A stretch of DNA of 64,000 nucleotides, from positions 7,736,503-7,800,502 of the forward strand of contig NC_044917.1 of assembly GCF_003576645.1 (NCBI RefSeq), written 5' to 3'. Positions within the stretch are counted from its first letter, which is position 1, and each line of letters opens with the position of its first letter. The position numbers were made by a program, and so were the translations under genes. Under the pieces are notes generated by a model that did not search any database, was not told the DNA's origin, and saw only the letters and a program-made list of their open reading frames with translations. This document shows, piece by piece, positions 38,501 through 50,307 of this stretch. This DNA comes from Ipomoea triloba. Lineage: Eukaryota > Streptophyta > Magnoliopsida > Solanales > Convolvulaceae.

Positions 38501-41500
38501 CTTACCTTTACCAGGCTCTCTGTATCTCGATCACCATAATATGACTCATGCTCATGGTGCCCATGATCCTCTCTGTATCAGAAGCACATAGAGAAAGAAA
38601 AAAGTAAACAGAGATGCATAAAGCACAAATTGAAGACAAAATTGTTACGACTAAATGCATTTTCTACAAGTTAATTAATAAATTTAAAATATTCTTTCTG
38701 TCTAGCAATTTAAACATATTTAAGTTCACGCATGGAATTACTCCTTTCCCCCTTTTCACTGCCTAGAAAGTTCAAAGTGTTATCCTTTCTCTTCCATTTC
38801 ATTGGAGATGGAATGCCCCAAAAAACTTCAGCTAAATCATCAGTTCCGCCAGTTTGGATCTACAATTCAGAAACAAAGACATATTGCAAAAGAAGGCTTT
38901 GATACTTATGCTGAGAATGCCAGGATGATATCCCCCTCTCCGGGATACAATTTTAGCTGGTTGTATTTTTCAAATGCTCAATAACTCCTTATAATAACAA
39001 GCATATCAAATAATGAGGCAGTGTTCTAAATATTACCTTAGAAGCATACACAACAATCCAAAATTTTTCAAAAGGGAGATGGCACATTAAATACAGCCCC
39101 AAACTTACTTAAGATCGCTCCCTTTCCTGAAGATGCGAATAGATGGATACCCCTGTATGTGATTCCTGAATATTTATTACTGGTTATTGTAAGCAAGAGG
39201 ATGTAGATAAATGAATAGGCAAGCACTAACAAAGTTACAGAGTTTGCAAAGAAATGGAAGTCTAAAGACTAAGTCAGTTAGCACAAAAACCAACAAAGTC
39301 TCAGCAGCAGCTATATCATTAGAGAACAGAATACATTATTAGATTATGAAAATGTAAAGAAATATGATACTGTTCTTAAGATAACTTCAAAAATTAATGA
39401 ATTTCTCAAAACAAGTAGCTTGAAAACATAAAATTAAGAGATGAGTCCATTCAGCAAGACAATAAATCTTGAAAAACTGAAAAACTATGCACCACTGCCT
39501 AATAGTAAGTTAAGGTAAAAAATATAAAATCATACCAAGAATAAAAAAAACCTAACAAAAAATGCATCCAACTTTGAGAAAGAAGGATGCCAAAAAGAAT
39601 GTTTTTCTAATGTCATGAATGATAATGGAAACAAACGATTTTTGTGTTGGATAAATATTTGAGAATCTATAACCAAAATTAAGACTAATATATGAGAGCA
39701 CAGCTGCAAGAACAGATTCCTTGAGAGAAACAAACAAATAAAGAAAAAATAGTTCATTTCAGAAGTACCTTTTACATAAATCAACTTCTTCAGTGCAATC
39801 AACCTTTCCCAAAAGGATTCGTCCATCCATCTCTGGATCATACCTAAGAGGCCAAAAATGAAGTTTCATAGGAGAATTTGAAGGGCAGAGTATCATGAAA
39901 ATGCTAGAACTCCACTTCAGAAGTGAAATGCAGTTCAGCAGGCAAAAGTTATTTCCGACATTGTTATAAAAGGATAAAAGAAACTACTAGACCTTTCTTT
40001 TATGATTTTGGCTGCTTTTTCCCATGAAGGTTTCTGATATTTCAAGATACCAGCCACCAAAAAAAATATAAATAAAACAAAGTTGTTAGTCAGCCATCAA
40101 TTGCATACCCTTAGATTAAGAATTCTAAAATAAAGCCTCCACAACATCAAGGCATGTAGATTAATCTATGCCATATATATTGCAAAACTGGGAATTTAAT
40201 CAACATGAGCCATAAGTGAATAAAAAAGTACCAAACGGTTGCTCCAATAGCACCACGGAGCATAGAAATTCACAACTAGAATTGGGTATCTGAAAAAGAG
40301 ACATGACTAGAATCAGCTGATGATGTAACATCAAAAGTATCAAGGCAGTTAAACAGAAGGTTCATGGTTCAAATGGATCAACTTACTCATGAACTATTCT
40401 ATCAAAAGTACGGCCATTTAGTGAAATGGCACCTTCACCATACTCTTCATCTACTTCCTCATCATGCTTAACAGCAACAATTGCTCCAGATTGAAATTCA
40501 GAACCAGTATGCCTCAAATTTGAATCTATGGAATACTTACGCACTGTTTTTGTAATATTCAACCTATTCTGAGGTGAGGAGAGGGCACAGTCAGACTCAT
40601 AATTCATAATTATATCAAAAGGGCATCCCCATAAAATAAAAACTATCAGAAAACAGAGCAAGATAAAGTTAACTTTTTGAAGCCAATTACACAATGTATT
40701 TTATTGGACAATCATTTCATGGCCAATTATGTTTTCATTAAAATTCCAAAACATACATCCACACTGAGGAGGTTCAAAATTCATAGCCAATTATGTTGAG
40801 TTCATTAAATCTCTAAAACATGCATCCACCCCAAGGACGTTCACAAGCAATGTGCAATCATCTTTTGATGAAAAAAAGAAAAGACAGAGAGTCAGGGAGA
40901 AAGTCCATAAGTATCTGATTCTGAGACTTACTGTTCCCAAGACATCAATCACATCCACAGATGCAAACTCACAAGACAATGCTGGAAAACTGCAGCATAA
41001 TTCAACAAAATGTGAGACTAATATAATTGGTCAGCAAATCTAGGGAACATAAATTGAATTCCCCCAGTTCAATGAAGAAGAGTTTTGTGCTGGACAAAGA
41101 TAGATACCAATCTTTTCAACGAATCACCTTTTCCTATAAGTAATGGTTAAGAGAGAGAGAGAGAGAGAGAGAGAGAAGAAGAAGAAACAAACAAACAAAG
41201 AAAAAAAGTACAAGCATTCTTTGAACAACAAAGAAACTCCAATATACCTAAGATTAAAATCAATTCGCAAGAAATCTCCATCAGAACTCTTGTCAACGAC
41301 AATTGAAGTTGTGGTGCTCACTGTCATGTAATTGTTTAATTCCTGTAAAGATGAAGACATGACTGCATTTGGATTTCTTTTTCTTTTCATGCAATAGGTA
41401 TGTACTAAAGTCTATAACAATAAAACATGATATTGCTAGAGTGAGGCCAGAGCATATCCATCTGAAACTTAATGAATATTGCACTAAAACAGTCATAAAT

Positions 41501-43159
41501 AATTATCAACTTCTACCACATCTATGTAAAAGAAAGAAAGGTTCAACCACTAAATAAAAGGTTACACTCTTACCATTCCAAACAAAAACACCATGCAAAG
41601 TGCTGCTATAATGGACAACCCAGCACCAGATAATGATGCCTCAGTCAGATCTCTGGGAATCTTCCTATAAAGGAATAAGTTAAAAAGTTAGACTCCTGCT
41701 TGCAAAAAAAAAAAAAAAGTTCCTATTTAACAGTCTATAACTTTCTGTGCCAAGAGATAAACATACCCATGTGAGGATGCAATATTGGACACACACAATT
41801 TTTTTTATGCATGTAATTATGGAATAAGTAAGCAAACAAACAAAGAAGATTTTAACTAACTATAAATTCATTAGTGGCCCCATGCTAGTCTCATTCTTCA
41901 TCTTGTTTCAGCATTGAACAACAGGGTTCACGCTTGATAAAAAGAAGCACTGATGGATTGATGGAACCGTAGCTGTAGGTACTAGATCTTCTTTTGATAG
42001 GAAGAAGATGCCTCCCAAATCAGACTCCATCTCAAATTATTTTACTAGTTACTATGTATGTTACTGTCTAATAAAAGTTATCCAATTTTAAGTAATTTTT
42101 TTCAAAGAAAGAACCATTAGTTTAGCCCATGGAATAATTAAAGATAGGAATTTATGTTCTAGGGGTTTTAACAGCTGCGTCTTCAGAGGTCGTTCCTTCT
42201 GCCATATGAAAATTCCCAAGTTTCTGCAAGAAGAAATGCACAGAACCAACTCCAGCACATTAATGTCGTCATGCACTGTCATGACCTAGTATATAACCCC
42301 AGACCTTTTCTTTCTTCTTCACAGCTGCAAATGTCCATTCCTCTCTCACTAATAAGGTTAAGAGGCTTTGCAAACTTATGAAGATATTTCAGAAAAACTC
42401 TGATTATTTAAAAGATCAATACCTGCTCTATAAAAACTCTGATTATTTAAAAAATTAATGTAGGGGAAATATCAGTAAATGCCAAAGGCTGGACTTGGAG
42501 ACTGAAAGAATGTGCATTTACTCAAATTCCTCTGTGGTCAATTTTTTTCTCACGAATAGTCATACTTCCTCCAATAGTATATTATATTTCCCCTTCTGTT
42601 ATTCAGTTATTCAATTATAGACACAGGTGATTCAAATTTCAAACATAAGACTTTAAAAAAAAAAAATTATTCCCTTACCAATCAAAATAGAAACAAACAA
42701 ACAACAAAAACAAAAAGCTATCTTAACATACCCATCGCTAGCTCAGTTCTACTTGTAATTGGATTTTATATCGCATAACAAACGTGAATTGAAAGAAGAA
42801 TCAGGCTTCGCCATGTTAACTTTCGAGAAACGAATTTAACAGCTTCGGTCAGTCCTTAGTCCATGGAAGTCGTGAAAAATCAAATGCATAGTCAAACGGA
42901 AGCAACACAAAACTCGCTAACTCAGCTATGGGATGAGCTATCAAACAAACACCATAGATACATAGGAAAATCAAATGGGAATTCCACCCACAACCATGTA
43001 CCAACAACCAAATGCCGAACAAAACAACTCGACGAACTAATTAACAAATGCAAACAAAAAAAAAATATTTAAAAAAAAAAAAAGGCGCTTGAAAAATCGA
43101 GGGTTGCGAATGTTTAACCTGTAGAAATCAACGGATTTGAGTTTACCGGTTGAAAACAT
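35552..43159 (-). CDS. PDIL5-4: protein disulfide isomerase-like 5-4 (ERV41/46-like with thioredoxin fold)
   Basis: ER/early-secretory membrane protein combining a thioredoxin-like domain with the two halves of an Erv41/Erv46 cargo-receptor fold. Exons: 43159-43119, 41664-41574, 41342-41248, 40989-40932, 40568-40387, 40289-40232, 40033-39993, 39843-39769, 39165-39109, 38572-38506, 37922-37776, 37391-37167, 36128-35979, 35885-35808, 35629-35552, giving 480 residues. Residues 1-14 are MFSTGKLKSVDFYR; the first membrane span is about 27-44 (GLSIIAALCMVFLFGM). The thioredoxin part has VVNFYAPWCYWSNRL (Cys169) and KVDCTEEVDLCKR. The Erv part has NMSHVISRFSFG, TIEHYIQVVKTEV and YEYTAHSS. The second span (AIIGGVFTVAGILDSIL) is near the end, with a C-terminal basic tail LGKNF. 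The active site reads CYWS rather than CxxC. Confidence 0.96.
36779..37075. mobile_element. MITE in PDIL5-4 intron
   Basis: Ends gggccctgtttactt and, inverted, gtgcccagttcactt form an imperfect terminal inverted repeat of about 15 bp. Internal inverted motifs (taaaatatttta, acatgtaaaat) are frequent. It lies between the exons at 37167-37391 and 35979-36128. Confidence 0.65.
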
Positions 43160-44989
43160 GGCTCCAAAGGAAGATAGAAATGTAAAGCAATACAAAATTT
43201 GAGCTATTATTGCCTCAAAAAGCGGGATTCCTTCGATTTCTGCCTCTCCCGCCGCGTATCTCGGTGTCCGTGTCAGAGACACAGTGATGCGAAGCGATGG
43301 ACGCAGGGAAAGAATTAGGCAGTCTAATTTTAGAATGAATAACCAGATCTTGAATTTGTGGGCCCATTTTATGGTACAACATTTTACTGCACTATAAGAA
43401 AATGGTGTTTCCTCTGCTGTCATGCTTACTATTTATGGGTCAAACAAACGGTTTATTTTATTTAATTTAATATTTTTTATTTATTTTTAAATTTAATTAT
43501 TTTGTGTTTACTAATATTTTTAGTGTAATTTTTAAAAATATGAATTTTATATATTAATATATTAAATTTAATATTATAAAAAGTTGAATTAAAAATAATT
43601 CCAATCAAGTATTATTATCAAATCTAAAATGAACGGATATACGAGTAGTAATTAAGATATCATTAATAAAGTAGTACCCAGCACACCCACCCTACTGGCT
43701 ACTTCTGCTATTTTCACTAGATTTCTTCTCACCAGTACCGTACCAAACACACCCACCCTAGTGCTGCCATTTCTTCTCATCATTTCAAGCCGATCGAACG
43801 GAACTGATGATCTAATTATGTGAGGACATCTGCTCCATCGTTGGATGTATTATAAACTCGATTAATGGGAAGATGAGATACTCTAATTGTGATTTGTGAA
43901 GACATAATTTCACATATGGGACCTTGATCCGGCCCGGATGGAATTGAAGTGGATTCTCTCATTATGAAAAGAAATTAGAAATGCATGTAAGGGTGTGTAT
44001 ATATCACCCACCTAGAGCGCATATAATATTTAGGAGGCAACACTTTTTGGAAAAATTATCTAAAAATGGAATTTAAAAAGGTAAGTTTGTTGTTAAAAAA
44101 AAATAATTTTTGAGACATGTTTTTTGTACAGTCCGCTTTCAACTTGAATCAGGTTATAGTGAATTTGAAATATCTTAATTGAGATAATTAGTTTGATCAA
44201 AGTTGTATACCTATTAGTTTGTCTATGAGTATATATGGCTATTAAAATTGACCAATTTTTTCGTTTGAGATTTGTCTTAGGAAATTTAAAGTCTTTCGAA
44301 ATAGTAGTTTTTATCGGTGTGTAACTTTAGGGTCGTTCCATTAAAAATATGGACACTATCTAATTGTTTAATTTGGACATTCATTGTTTTAGTTCTGATA
44401 TGCAATATAAATATAATAGAATAAAACTCTAAAGACAAAGACAATAATAGAGAGACATGGACATAGAAAGAGAGCAATATTTTTAACATTTAAATTTCGC
44501 TAGCTATAATAATATAAATTTCTATTTATAAAGGTAAGAAACATAATCTCAAAAGACCTCAAAAAGATGAATATAGAAGTATAGAAGATCTAAAAATCTC
44601 TATAACTGAGGTAATTGAGTGATTTGAGTCTAACTTCATTTGAACTTCAAGTTATTGTATTCTATGAAAAAAAAATTTAAAATGTACTAAAAAAATTTGT
44701 CCAAATATAATACATAAAAATTTAACAAAGAAAATAATACAATTCAAAAGTTAATTTTAAAACGTCATGTGCATATTTAAATACAAAATTTTGATGTCAA
44801 TTCCTTCTAAAATTTTGTCTTCAATTACAATTAAGACTCAACTATAACTTCTAAAACAATAATTATCAAGTATAAAAAATAATAGATTATATTGATAAAA
44901 ATAAAAAAAATAAATAAAACCCAACTATTGGGGGGCCTGTGTTGTGTCAGGACCGACATTGTGTAACCTCTTTGGATTTTGCCTATCGA
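43160..44989. other. intergenic, upstream of PDIL5-4
   Basis: The first 200 bp are the leader/promoter of the minus-strand PDIL5-4 gene. The rest is AT-rich with no recognised gene or element. Confidence 0.55.
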
Positions 44990-44994
44990 CTTGT

Positions 44995-45829
44995 TGATGC
45001 GTACACGGATTGTTTCCCGCAATAAGTGCACACTCAAGGAATCACTCAAGAACCTTTCGTGTCCAAAAGAGGATCTTACCTTGTAGACTCTTGAATTTTG
45101 AGATCCCAACTCTACAAATGCCTCACCAAACTAACAAATAATACTCTCAACCCTTAGATTATTAAGCAAGGCTAAGAATTAGAGTATTAGGAATCTAGCA
45201 CTAGAATTAAGATACAAAAATAAAATTAGCTATATAATATGAGTAATAGTATTCTTTTTGGGTTTTTGGATATGTGTGTGAATATAAAGAACAAGATAAA
45301 GGGATAAACTAGCTTCTCACTAGCCTACCAAGATTGAATGCTTCTCACAAACAACCTAAACTTCAATGCACTTCTCATGCAAAGAAAAGAGAGAAATTTT
45401 ACTCAAATTGAATTCTTACAAGGTGTTTCAAACCATTGGGTTTATGGGGTATTTATAGGGGAAAATAAGGTATTAAATATTCTAGGTCACTAATCCCACC
45501 CAAAATAAAAAATTACAACTTTGTAAATGTAATTCCCACCCAAAATTAAAAATACAAAATAATTCCCCACCCAAAATTAAAAATACAAAATAATTTCCCA
45601 CCCAAAATTAAAAATACAACATTTTGCAAAAGTAATTTCCACCCAAATAAAAAATACAATTATTGCAAAGTAGTTTCCCACCTAAAAAAAAATACATCTT
45701 GCAAATAATTTCACACCGGGAAATTTGATCTGATATTGAAGTCTGATTGTCTTCCTTGATTGGAATATTGTTACCGGGCCACTCGAGACTTTCAATGAAT
45801 CATTTATTGGTTACATTTGGGTTGCATCA
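44995..45829 (-). repeat. 3' LTR (left)
   Basis: Contains three near-copies of a 31-bp unit (cccacccaaaattaaaaata) near 45535-45620. These are also found in the other LTR. Confidence 0.92.
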
Positions 45830-45893
45830 TCCTCCTCCTCTTGAAAAGGATTCGTCCCCGAATCCTCACTCTTTGAGATGATTTGTCACTGAA

Positions 45894-46586
45894 TCACACC
45901 TTTCCTCGGTCAAATGGAAATGTGTAATCTTTCCATTGTGTGAATGGAATTTCTACATCAAAGAAGGTAAGTGATCCCAAGTTTTCTTGAACTTTGTAGA
46001 ACAACATTTTGCTTTCAAACAGATTATCAATCTTTGAATCATATCCATTAACCTGCAAAAGACTTAAAACAAAGGTTATCGAGTTCTCAACGTCTTCTCC
46101 CTCTTCCTTTTTCTCACAAAGTTCAAAACACAATTCTACCTCCTCATTTTCACTCAAACATTCCTTAACATTCTCTTCTTCTTTGTCACTCAATTTTTCT
46201 TGTTGACTATCTTCACACTCTTCTTCACACATGTTTACATTTTTACTTAATTCTTTTGAGCTTTCAACATATGACAAAGAAATAGATGTTGAATTCTCGA
46301 CCTCTTTTTGCTGCAAACTGACTTCAATTTGTTTGGCATGGTAAAGCAAAGTAAACAAACACTTACACCAGCGAGGAAGCAATTGCGCAATTTCTTTTTT
46401 AACACCACACATAAATCTATTCCTGGTAATTACTTGTGATTCAATCACCCCATCTCGGATCATTAACTCTCTTAATTTTTTGTAGAATTCTTCCACAGTG
46501 AGTGATCCTTGTTGAAGTGTATTTAACTCAAAAGACTCCATTGATAATGAACAACAAACTAGAAAGCACAAGGAATGGCAAAACAA
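45894..46586 (-). CDS. gag-like protein of the non-autonomous element
   Basis: The frame gives 230 residues; the likely functional start is MESFELNTLQQGS. Residues following it (SLTVEEFYKKLRELMIRDGV, RFMCGVKKEIAQLL, YHAKQIEVSLQQKE) match the C-terminal part of the Ty3/gypsy gag domain. The second half is unlike gag: very acidic (EEECEDSQQEKLSDKEEENV) with paired cysteines (LCFELCEKKEEG), then a globular-looking C-terminus (SLTFFDVEIPFTQWKDYTF). No zinc knuckle or protease follows. The function of the acidic part is unknown. Confidence 0.65.
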   Translation of the reverse strand: MFCHSLCFLVCCSLSMESFELNTLQQGSLTVEEFYKKLRELMIRDGVIESQVITRNRFMCGVKKEIAQLLPRWCKCLFTLLYHAKQIEVSLQQKEVENSTSISLSYVESSKELSKNVNMCEEECEDSQQEKLSDKEEENVKECLSENEEVELCFELCEKKEEGEDVENSITFVLSLLQVNGYDSKIDNLFESKMLFYKVQENLGSLTFFDVEIPFTQWKDYTFPFDRGKV

Positions 46587-46660
46587 ATTTGGACAGATTT
46601 TACCATGACTTTGAGGAATTTTCTGGGATGTTTTGGATGCCTTTTATGACCAAATTTTTT

Positions 46661-46920
46661 TTATGGTTAGCAAGAACCATGAGTAAACTTCAACCATTTT
46701 TTTTATGGTTAGCAAGAACCATGAGTAAACTTCAACCATAAAAAATTTCAGAACAAAGAACCATGAGTAAACTTCAACCATAAAAAATTTCAGAACAAAA
46801 AGGTATGAGTAAACTTCAACCATAAAAAATTTCAGAACAAAAAGGTATTTGGAAGTATTTTTCACAAGATTTTCTTTAACAAAAAGGTATTTGGAAGTAT
46901 TTTTCACAAGATTTTCTTTT
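46661..46920. repeat. sliding 42-bp tandem repeat in element interior
   Basis: atgagtaaacttcaacca occurs at 46679, 46721, 46763 and 46805; ttatggttagcaagaacc at 46661 and 46703; ggtat at 46802, 46844 and 46886; caagattttcttt at 46865 and 46907. All steps are exactly 42 bp while the repeated window slides along the sequence. It lies between the PBS side and the gag-like frame. It shares no sequence with the 42-bp repeats near 656, 1478 and 2816. Confidence 0.93.
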
Positions 46921-47204
46921 GAACTGTGCAGGCTGGAATTTTTTTAGGCAGAAACTGTCCTAACAGTGCCCAGAATTCAAAGAATTTTCTGTGTTTGTGT
47001 GTGGAATATTTCCGCCAATTTTTTTCATGAAAGGTTATATCAGTGAGTTATCTAACACCAATAAAAATTTCAGCTCAAAACAACAAAAGGAAATATTTTT
47101 TTCGGATTTTTCTTTCAGACAGCGCAATCTGGAAATTTTCAGACAAAAAAATATAACCTGTGGTGTTGGATGGAGTTGTGACCCTTTTGTGTGAGGAAGG
47201 AAGC

Positions 47205-47223
47205 CAAAGCTCTGATACCAAAC
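47205..47223 (-). other. primer binding site of the non-autonomous element
   Basis: On the minus strand the LTR end gcatca is followed by gtt and tggtatcagagc, the usual initiator-Met tRNA complement. Confidence 0.8.
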
Positions 47224-48059
47224 TGATGCGTACACGGATTGCTTCCCGCAATAAGTGCACACTCAAGGAATCACTCAAGAACCTTTCGTGTCCAAAAGAG
47301 GATCTTACCTTGTAGACTCTTGGATTTTGAGATCCCAACTCTACAAATGCCTCACCAAACTAACAAATAATACTCTCAACCCTTAGATTATTAAGCAAGG
47401 CTAAGAATTAGAGTATTAGGAATCTAGCACTAGAATTAAGATACAAAAATAAAATTAGCTATATAATATGAGTAATAGTATTCTTTTTGGGTTTTTGGAT
47501 ATGTGTGTGAATATAAAGAACAAGATAAAGGGATAAACTAGCTTCTCACTAGCCTACCAAGATTGAATGCTTCTCACAAACAACCTAAACTTCAATGCAC
47601 TTCTCATGCAAAGAAAAGAGAGAAATTTTACTCAAATTGAATTCTTACAAGGTGTTTCAAACCATTGGGTTTATGGGGTATTTATAGGGGAAAATAAGGT
47701 ATTAAATATTCTAGGTCACTAATCCCACCCAAAATAAAAAATTACAACTTTGTAAATGTAATTCCCACCCAAAATTAAAAATACAAAATAATTCCCCACC
47801 CAAAATTAAAATACAAAATAATTTCCCACCCAAAATTAAAAATACAACATTTTGCAAAAGTAATTTCCACCCAAAAATAAAAAAATACAATTCTTGCAAA
47901 GTAGTTTCCCACCTAAAAAAAATACATCTTGCAAATAATTTCACACCGGGAAATTTGATCTGATATTGAAGTCTGATTGTCTTCCTTGATTGGAATATTG
48001 TTACCGGGCCACTCGAGACTTTCAATGAATCATTTATTGGTTACATTTGGGTTGCATCA
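47224..48059 (-). repeat. 5' LTR (right)
   Basis: Partner of 44995-45829 with only a few substitutions and 1-2 bp indels (for example gattgcttccc against gattgtttccc). Confidence 0.92.
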
Positions 48060-48064
48060 CTTGT

Positions 48065-50253
48065 TAGGCAAGTCTAATATTAGAGCATCTTTGCATATTA
48101 GTAATATCTGTTGAAATTAATTGAGCAAATTAAATCTTGTCAACTTTAGGAGTTAGATAATTTAAACTTCAATTTAGTTGAGATTTTATGTTGTAATTGC
48201 AAATTTAATTTGGTAACCGTATATATACGTTTGTAACTGCAATTTTAATTATGTAACCGTTGTTATTTATTTCCTGTAATTGTGTAGGTTATAAAATTAA
48301 GTGACATGGACACTATTAATTTCACATCTTCTATACATATAAATATGTAGTGCTTGGTATAAGTTTTTGTTGTTGTTTGTTTGTTTGTTTTTTTTTTTTT
48401 TTAAACAATGTATCATGAAAATTTCTCTTTCTCTCTTGCATTGTTAGTTAACCAATTTGGAGATGGTAGTCTTGAATCCAATGGTGAAGCTTTTTGATAA
48501 GAGTATATTTGGTCATATTTTTACCCCATATTTAAATCCATTTCTACCACTAAATATTAATATTATGTTCTTAATAATATTGAATTTCTTCATTGTGATA
48601 AATAATTATTATTTGACCAAAGATGATGAAGATTTGATAATTGAGCATAATATTAATATTTTGTAGTGGCATTTATAATCTTGTTTTGTATGTGTATATT
48701 TAATTGCACCAAGTATGTGGAAGACATGATTTGGTGGAATGATGTGATGAGTGGGAAGCAAAAGACAAATGAAAGAAGGCAAAAAGAGGCATAAAACATG
48801 GAGCCAAAAGCAAAAAGAAAAAGTGGAAGATTTTGCAGAAATTCTGGAGGAGGACAATAGGCGTCTGTCGGCGTCCTGAAACAGACGCCTATTGTCCATT
48901 TTCACACTGCCCATTTTTGGACTTTCGCCGCGGCGAGCCTAAGTTGACCACGCGCGAGAATTCTGCAGTCCAAATTCTAATTTTGCCCCTGCCTTTGCCC
49001 AACTATAAATACCCCTCATTTCTCCATTCTTCAATATCCAATTTTCAGATTAGATTAGTCCCTTCCCCTCTTCTCTTTTCCTTTTCTTCTCCTTAAAAAT
49101 GTAGACCTCCAAGTGAGGCTTGTTTAGTAGTGTAGGAGTAGATTAGGATTTATTTTGTAATAAGAAGAGGGATGATACAAGGTTATGAGCTTCAACCGAT
49201 GGATCGAGGGGAATTTCTTCCCTTTCTTTCCTTAATTTACCTTGAGCTAACCTTGTATCAAGATGCTTGTTCTTAAATTTATTTATATTTGGATTATGGA
49301 TTGTGTTTATGTCTAGATTGTTGTTCGTTCTTCAATTATTATAAATTGTTAGTTTAGCTTCTATGAGTTGTTGTGTGCAAGACTTGTTATTGAAAGTGTG
49401 TGATTAATGGATCCAATTACATGCTTGTTTGTTGTTGTGTCACGGTGAGAATCGGGCATGGCTAGAACACTCTTGCCACACCTATTGATTTATACAATGC
49501 GAGAGCTTGATAAGTTATAGGAGGATTTCTCGGCTAATCTTCGGTTCCTTCACCGCGAGAGCGGGTTGGAATTTAGAAGTTAGCCAAAACGGTTCCTTCA
49601 CGGGTGACAGCGTGTTGGAATCTAGAGGTTAGTTTAGGCTACCTCCTCACAACTTGTAGGATTAACTTGAGTTTGGGCATGTTGATTTGCTTAGGATCTT
49701 TAAGACGAGCCTCGCTTGTAGACTACGAGAGTAGATAACTTGCGGTTTGGCACATTCGGGTAGATCACGAGAGTGGCACCGGGGACTTTAGTGCATTTCC
49801 TCCATTCACAAGGGATAAAACTTCTTTTCTACATTTGTTTGACTCATGATGGGCATTGACCCGATCCATATCCTTACCTATGTTGTATCTTATATATCTC
49901 TCTTCATTTGTTGCTTTTATTTTTGTTATTTACTTTTGTTGTCTTAATCCCGTTATTATCGAACTAGCTTCACAAGAATCAATCCGAGTTAGTGCTCAAC
50001 CAACCATTCCCTGTGGATCGATAACCCCGGAATACTCCGGGTATTTGCGTGTACCTAAAAGTTACAACCACTTTTCAATCCTCAGTCTTTTGATTTATGA
50101 CATTTTACTAATAAATACCCGAGTTAATTTAAGCAAAAGTCCTTTGACTATTATTATTTGGTTGAATTTGGAATTGTAAGAAATAATGAATATAAATATC
50201 AATATGCCTTTAAACAATAACAACACCAACGCAGGTAATAATAATAATAATAA

Positions 50254-50291
<38 letters not shown>

Positions 50292-50307
50292 GTAATTAAG
50301 AAAGTTT
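48065..50307. other. intergenic with probable old LTR-retrotransposon remnant
   Basis: No gene is recognised. The stretch about 48660-50100 has features of a plant gypsy LTR/leader: ttccctgtggatcgata and ccccggaatactccggg near 50008-50042, and two related blocks with ttccttcaccgcgagagcgg / ttccttcacgggtgacagcg near 49548 and 49591. Ends and target duplication are not resolved. A (AAT/ATT)n tract lies at 50236-50288. Confidence 0.4.
48852..48897. repeat. perfect 17-bp stem hairpin
   Basis: ggacaataggcgtctgt and its exact complement are separated by 12 bases. Confidence 0.85.

Larger units (their letters stand above)
44995..48059 (-). mobile_element. complete non-autonomous LTR retrotransposon
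   Basis: Two LTRs, 44995-45829 and 47224-48059 (835 and 836 bp), are nearly identical, begin TGATGCG, end GCATCA, and are flanked by the 5-bp target duplication CTTGT (44990-44994 and 48060-48064). On the minus strand a PBS (tggtatcagagc, initiator-Met type) follows the 5' LTR three bases in, and a purine tract (aagaggaggagga) precedes the 3' LTR. The 1.4-kb interior holds only a gag-like frame and a repeat block; protease, reverse transcriptase and integrase are absent. High LTR identity means a recent insertion. Confidence 0.94.

Noticed and set aside
46644..46907. 87-residue frame with FVLKFFMVEVYS repeats
   Set aside because: A translation of the 42-bp tandem repeat; not a conserved protein.
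48457..48666. 69-residue frame MEMVVLNPMVK...
   Set aside because: AT-rich, no family resemblance, no splice or promoter context; chance is likely.
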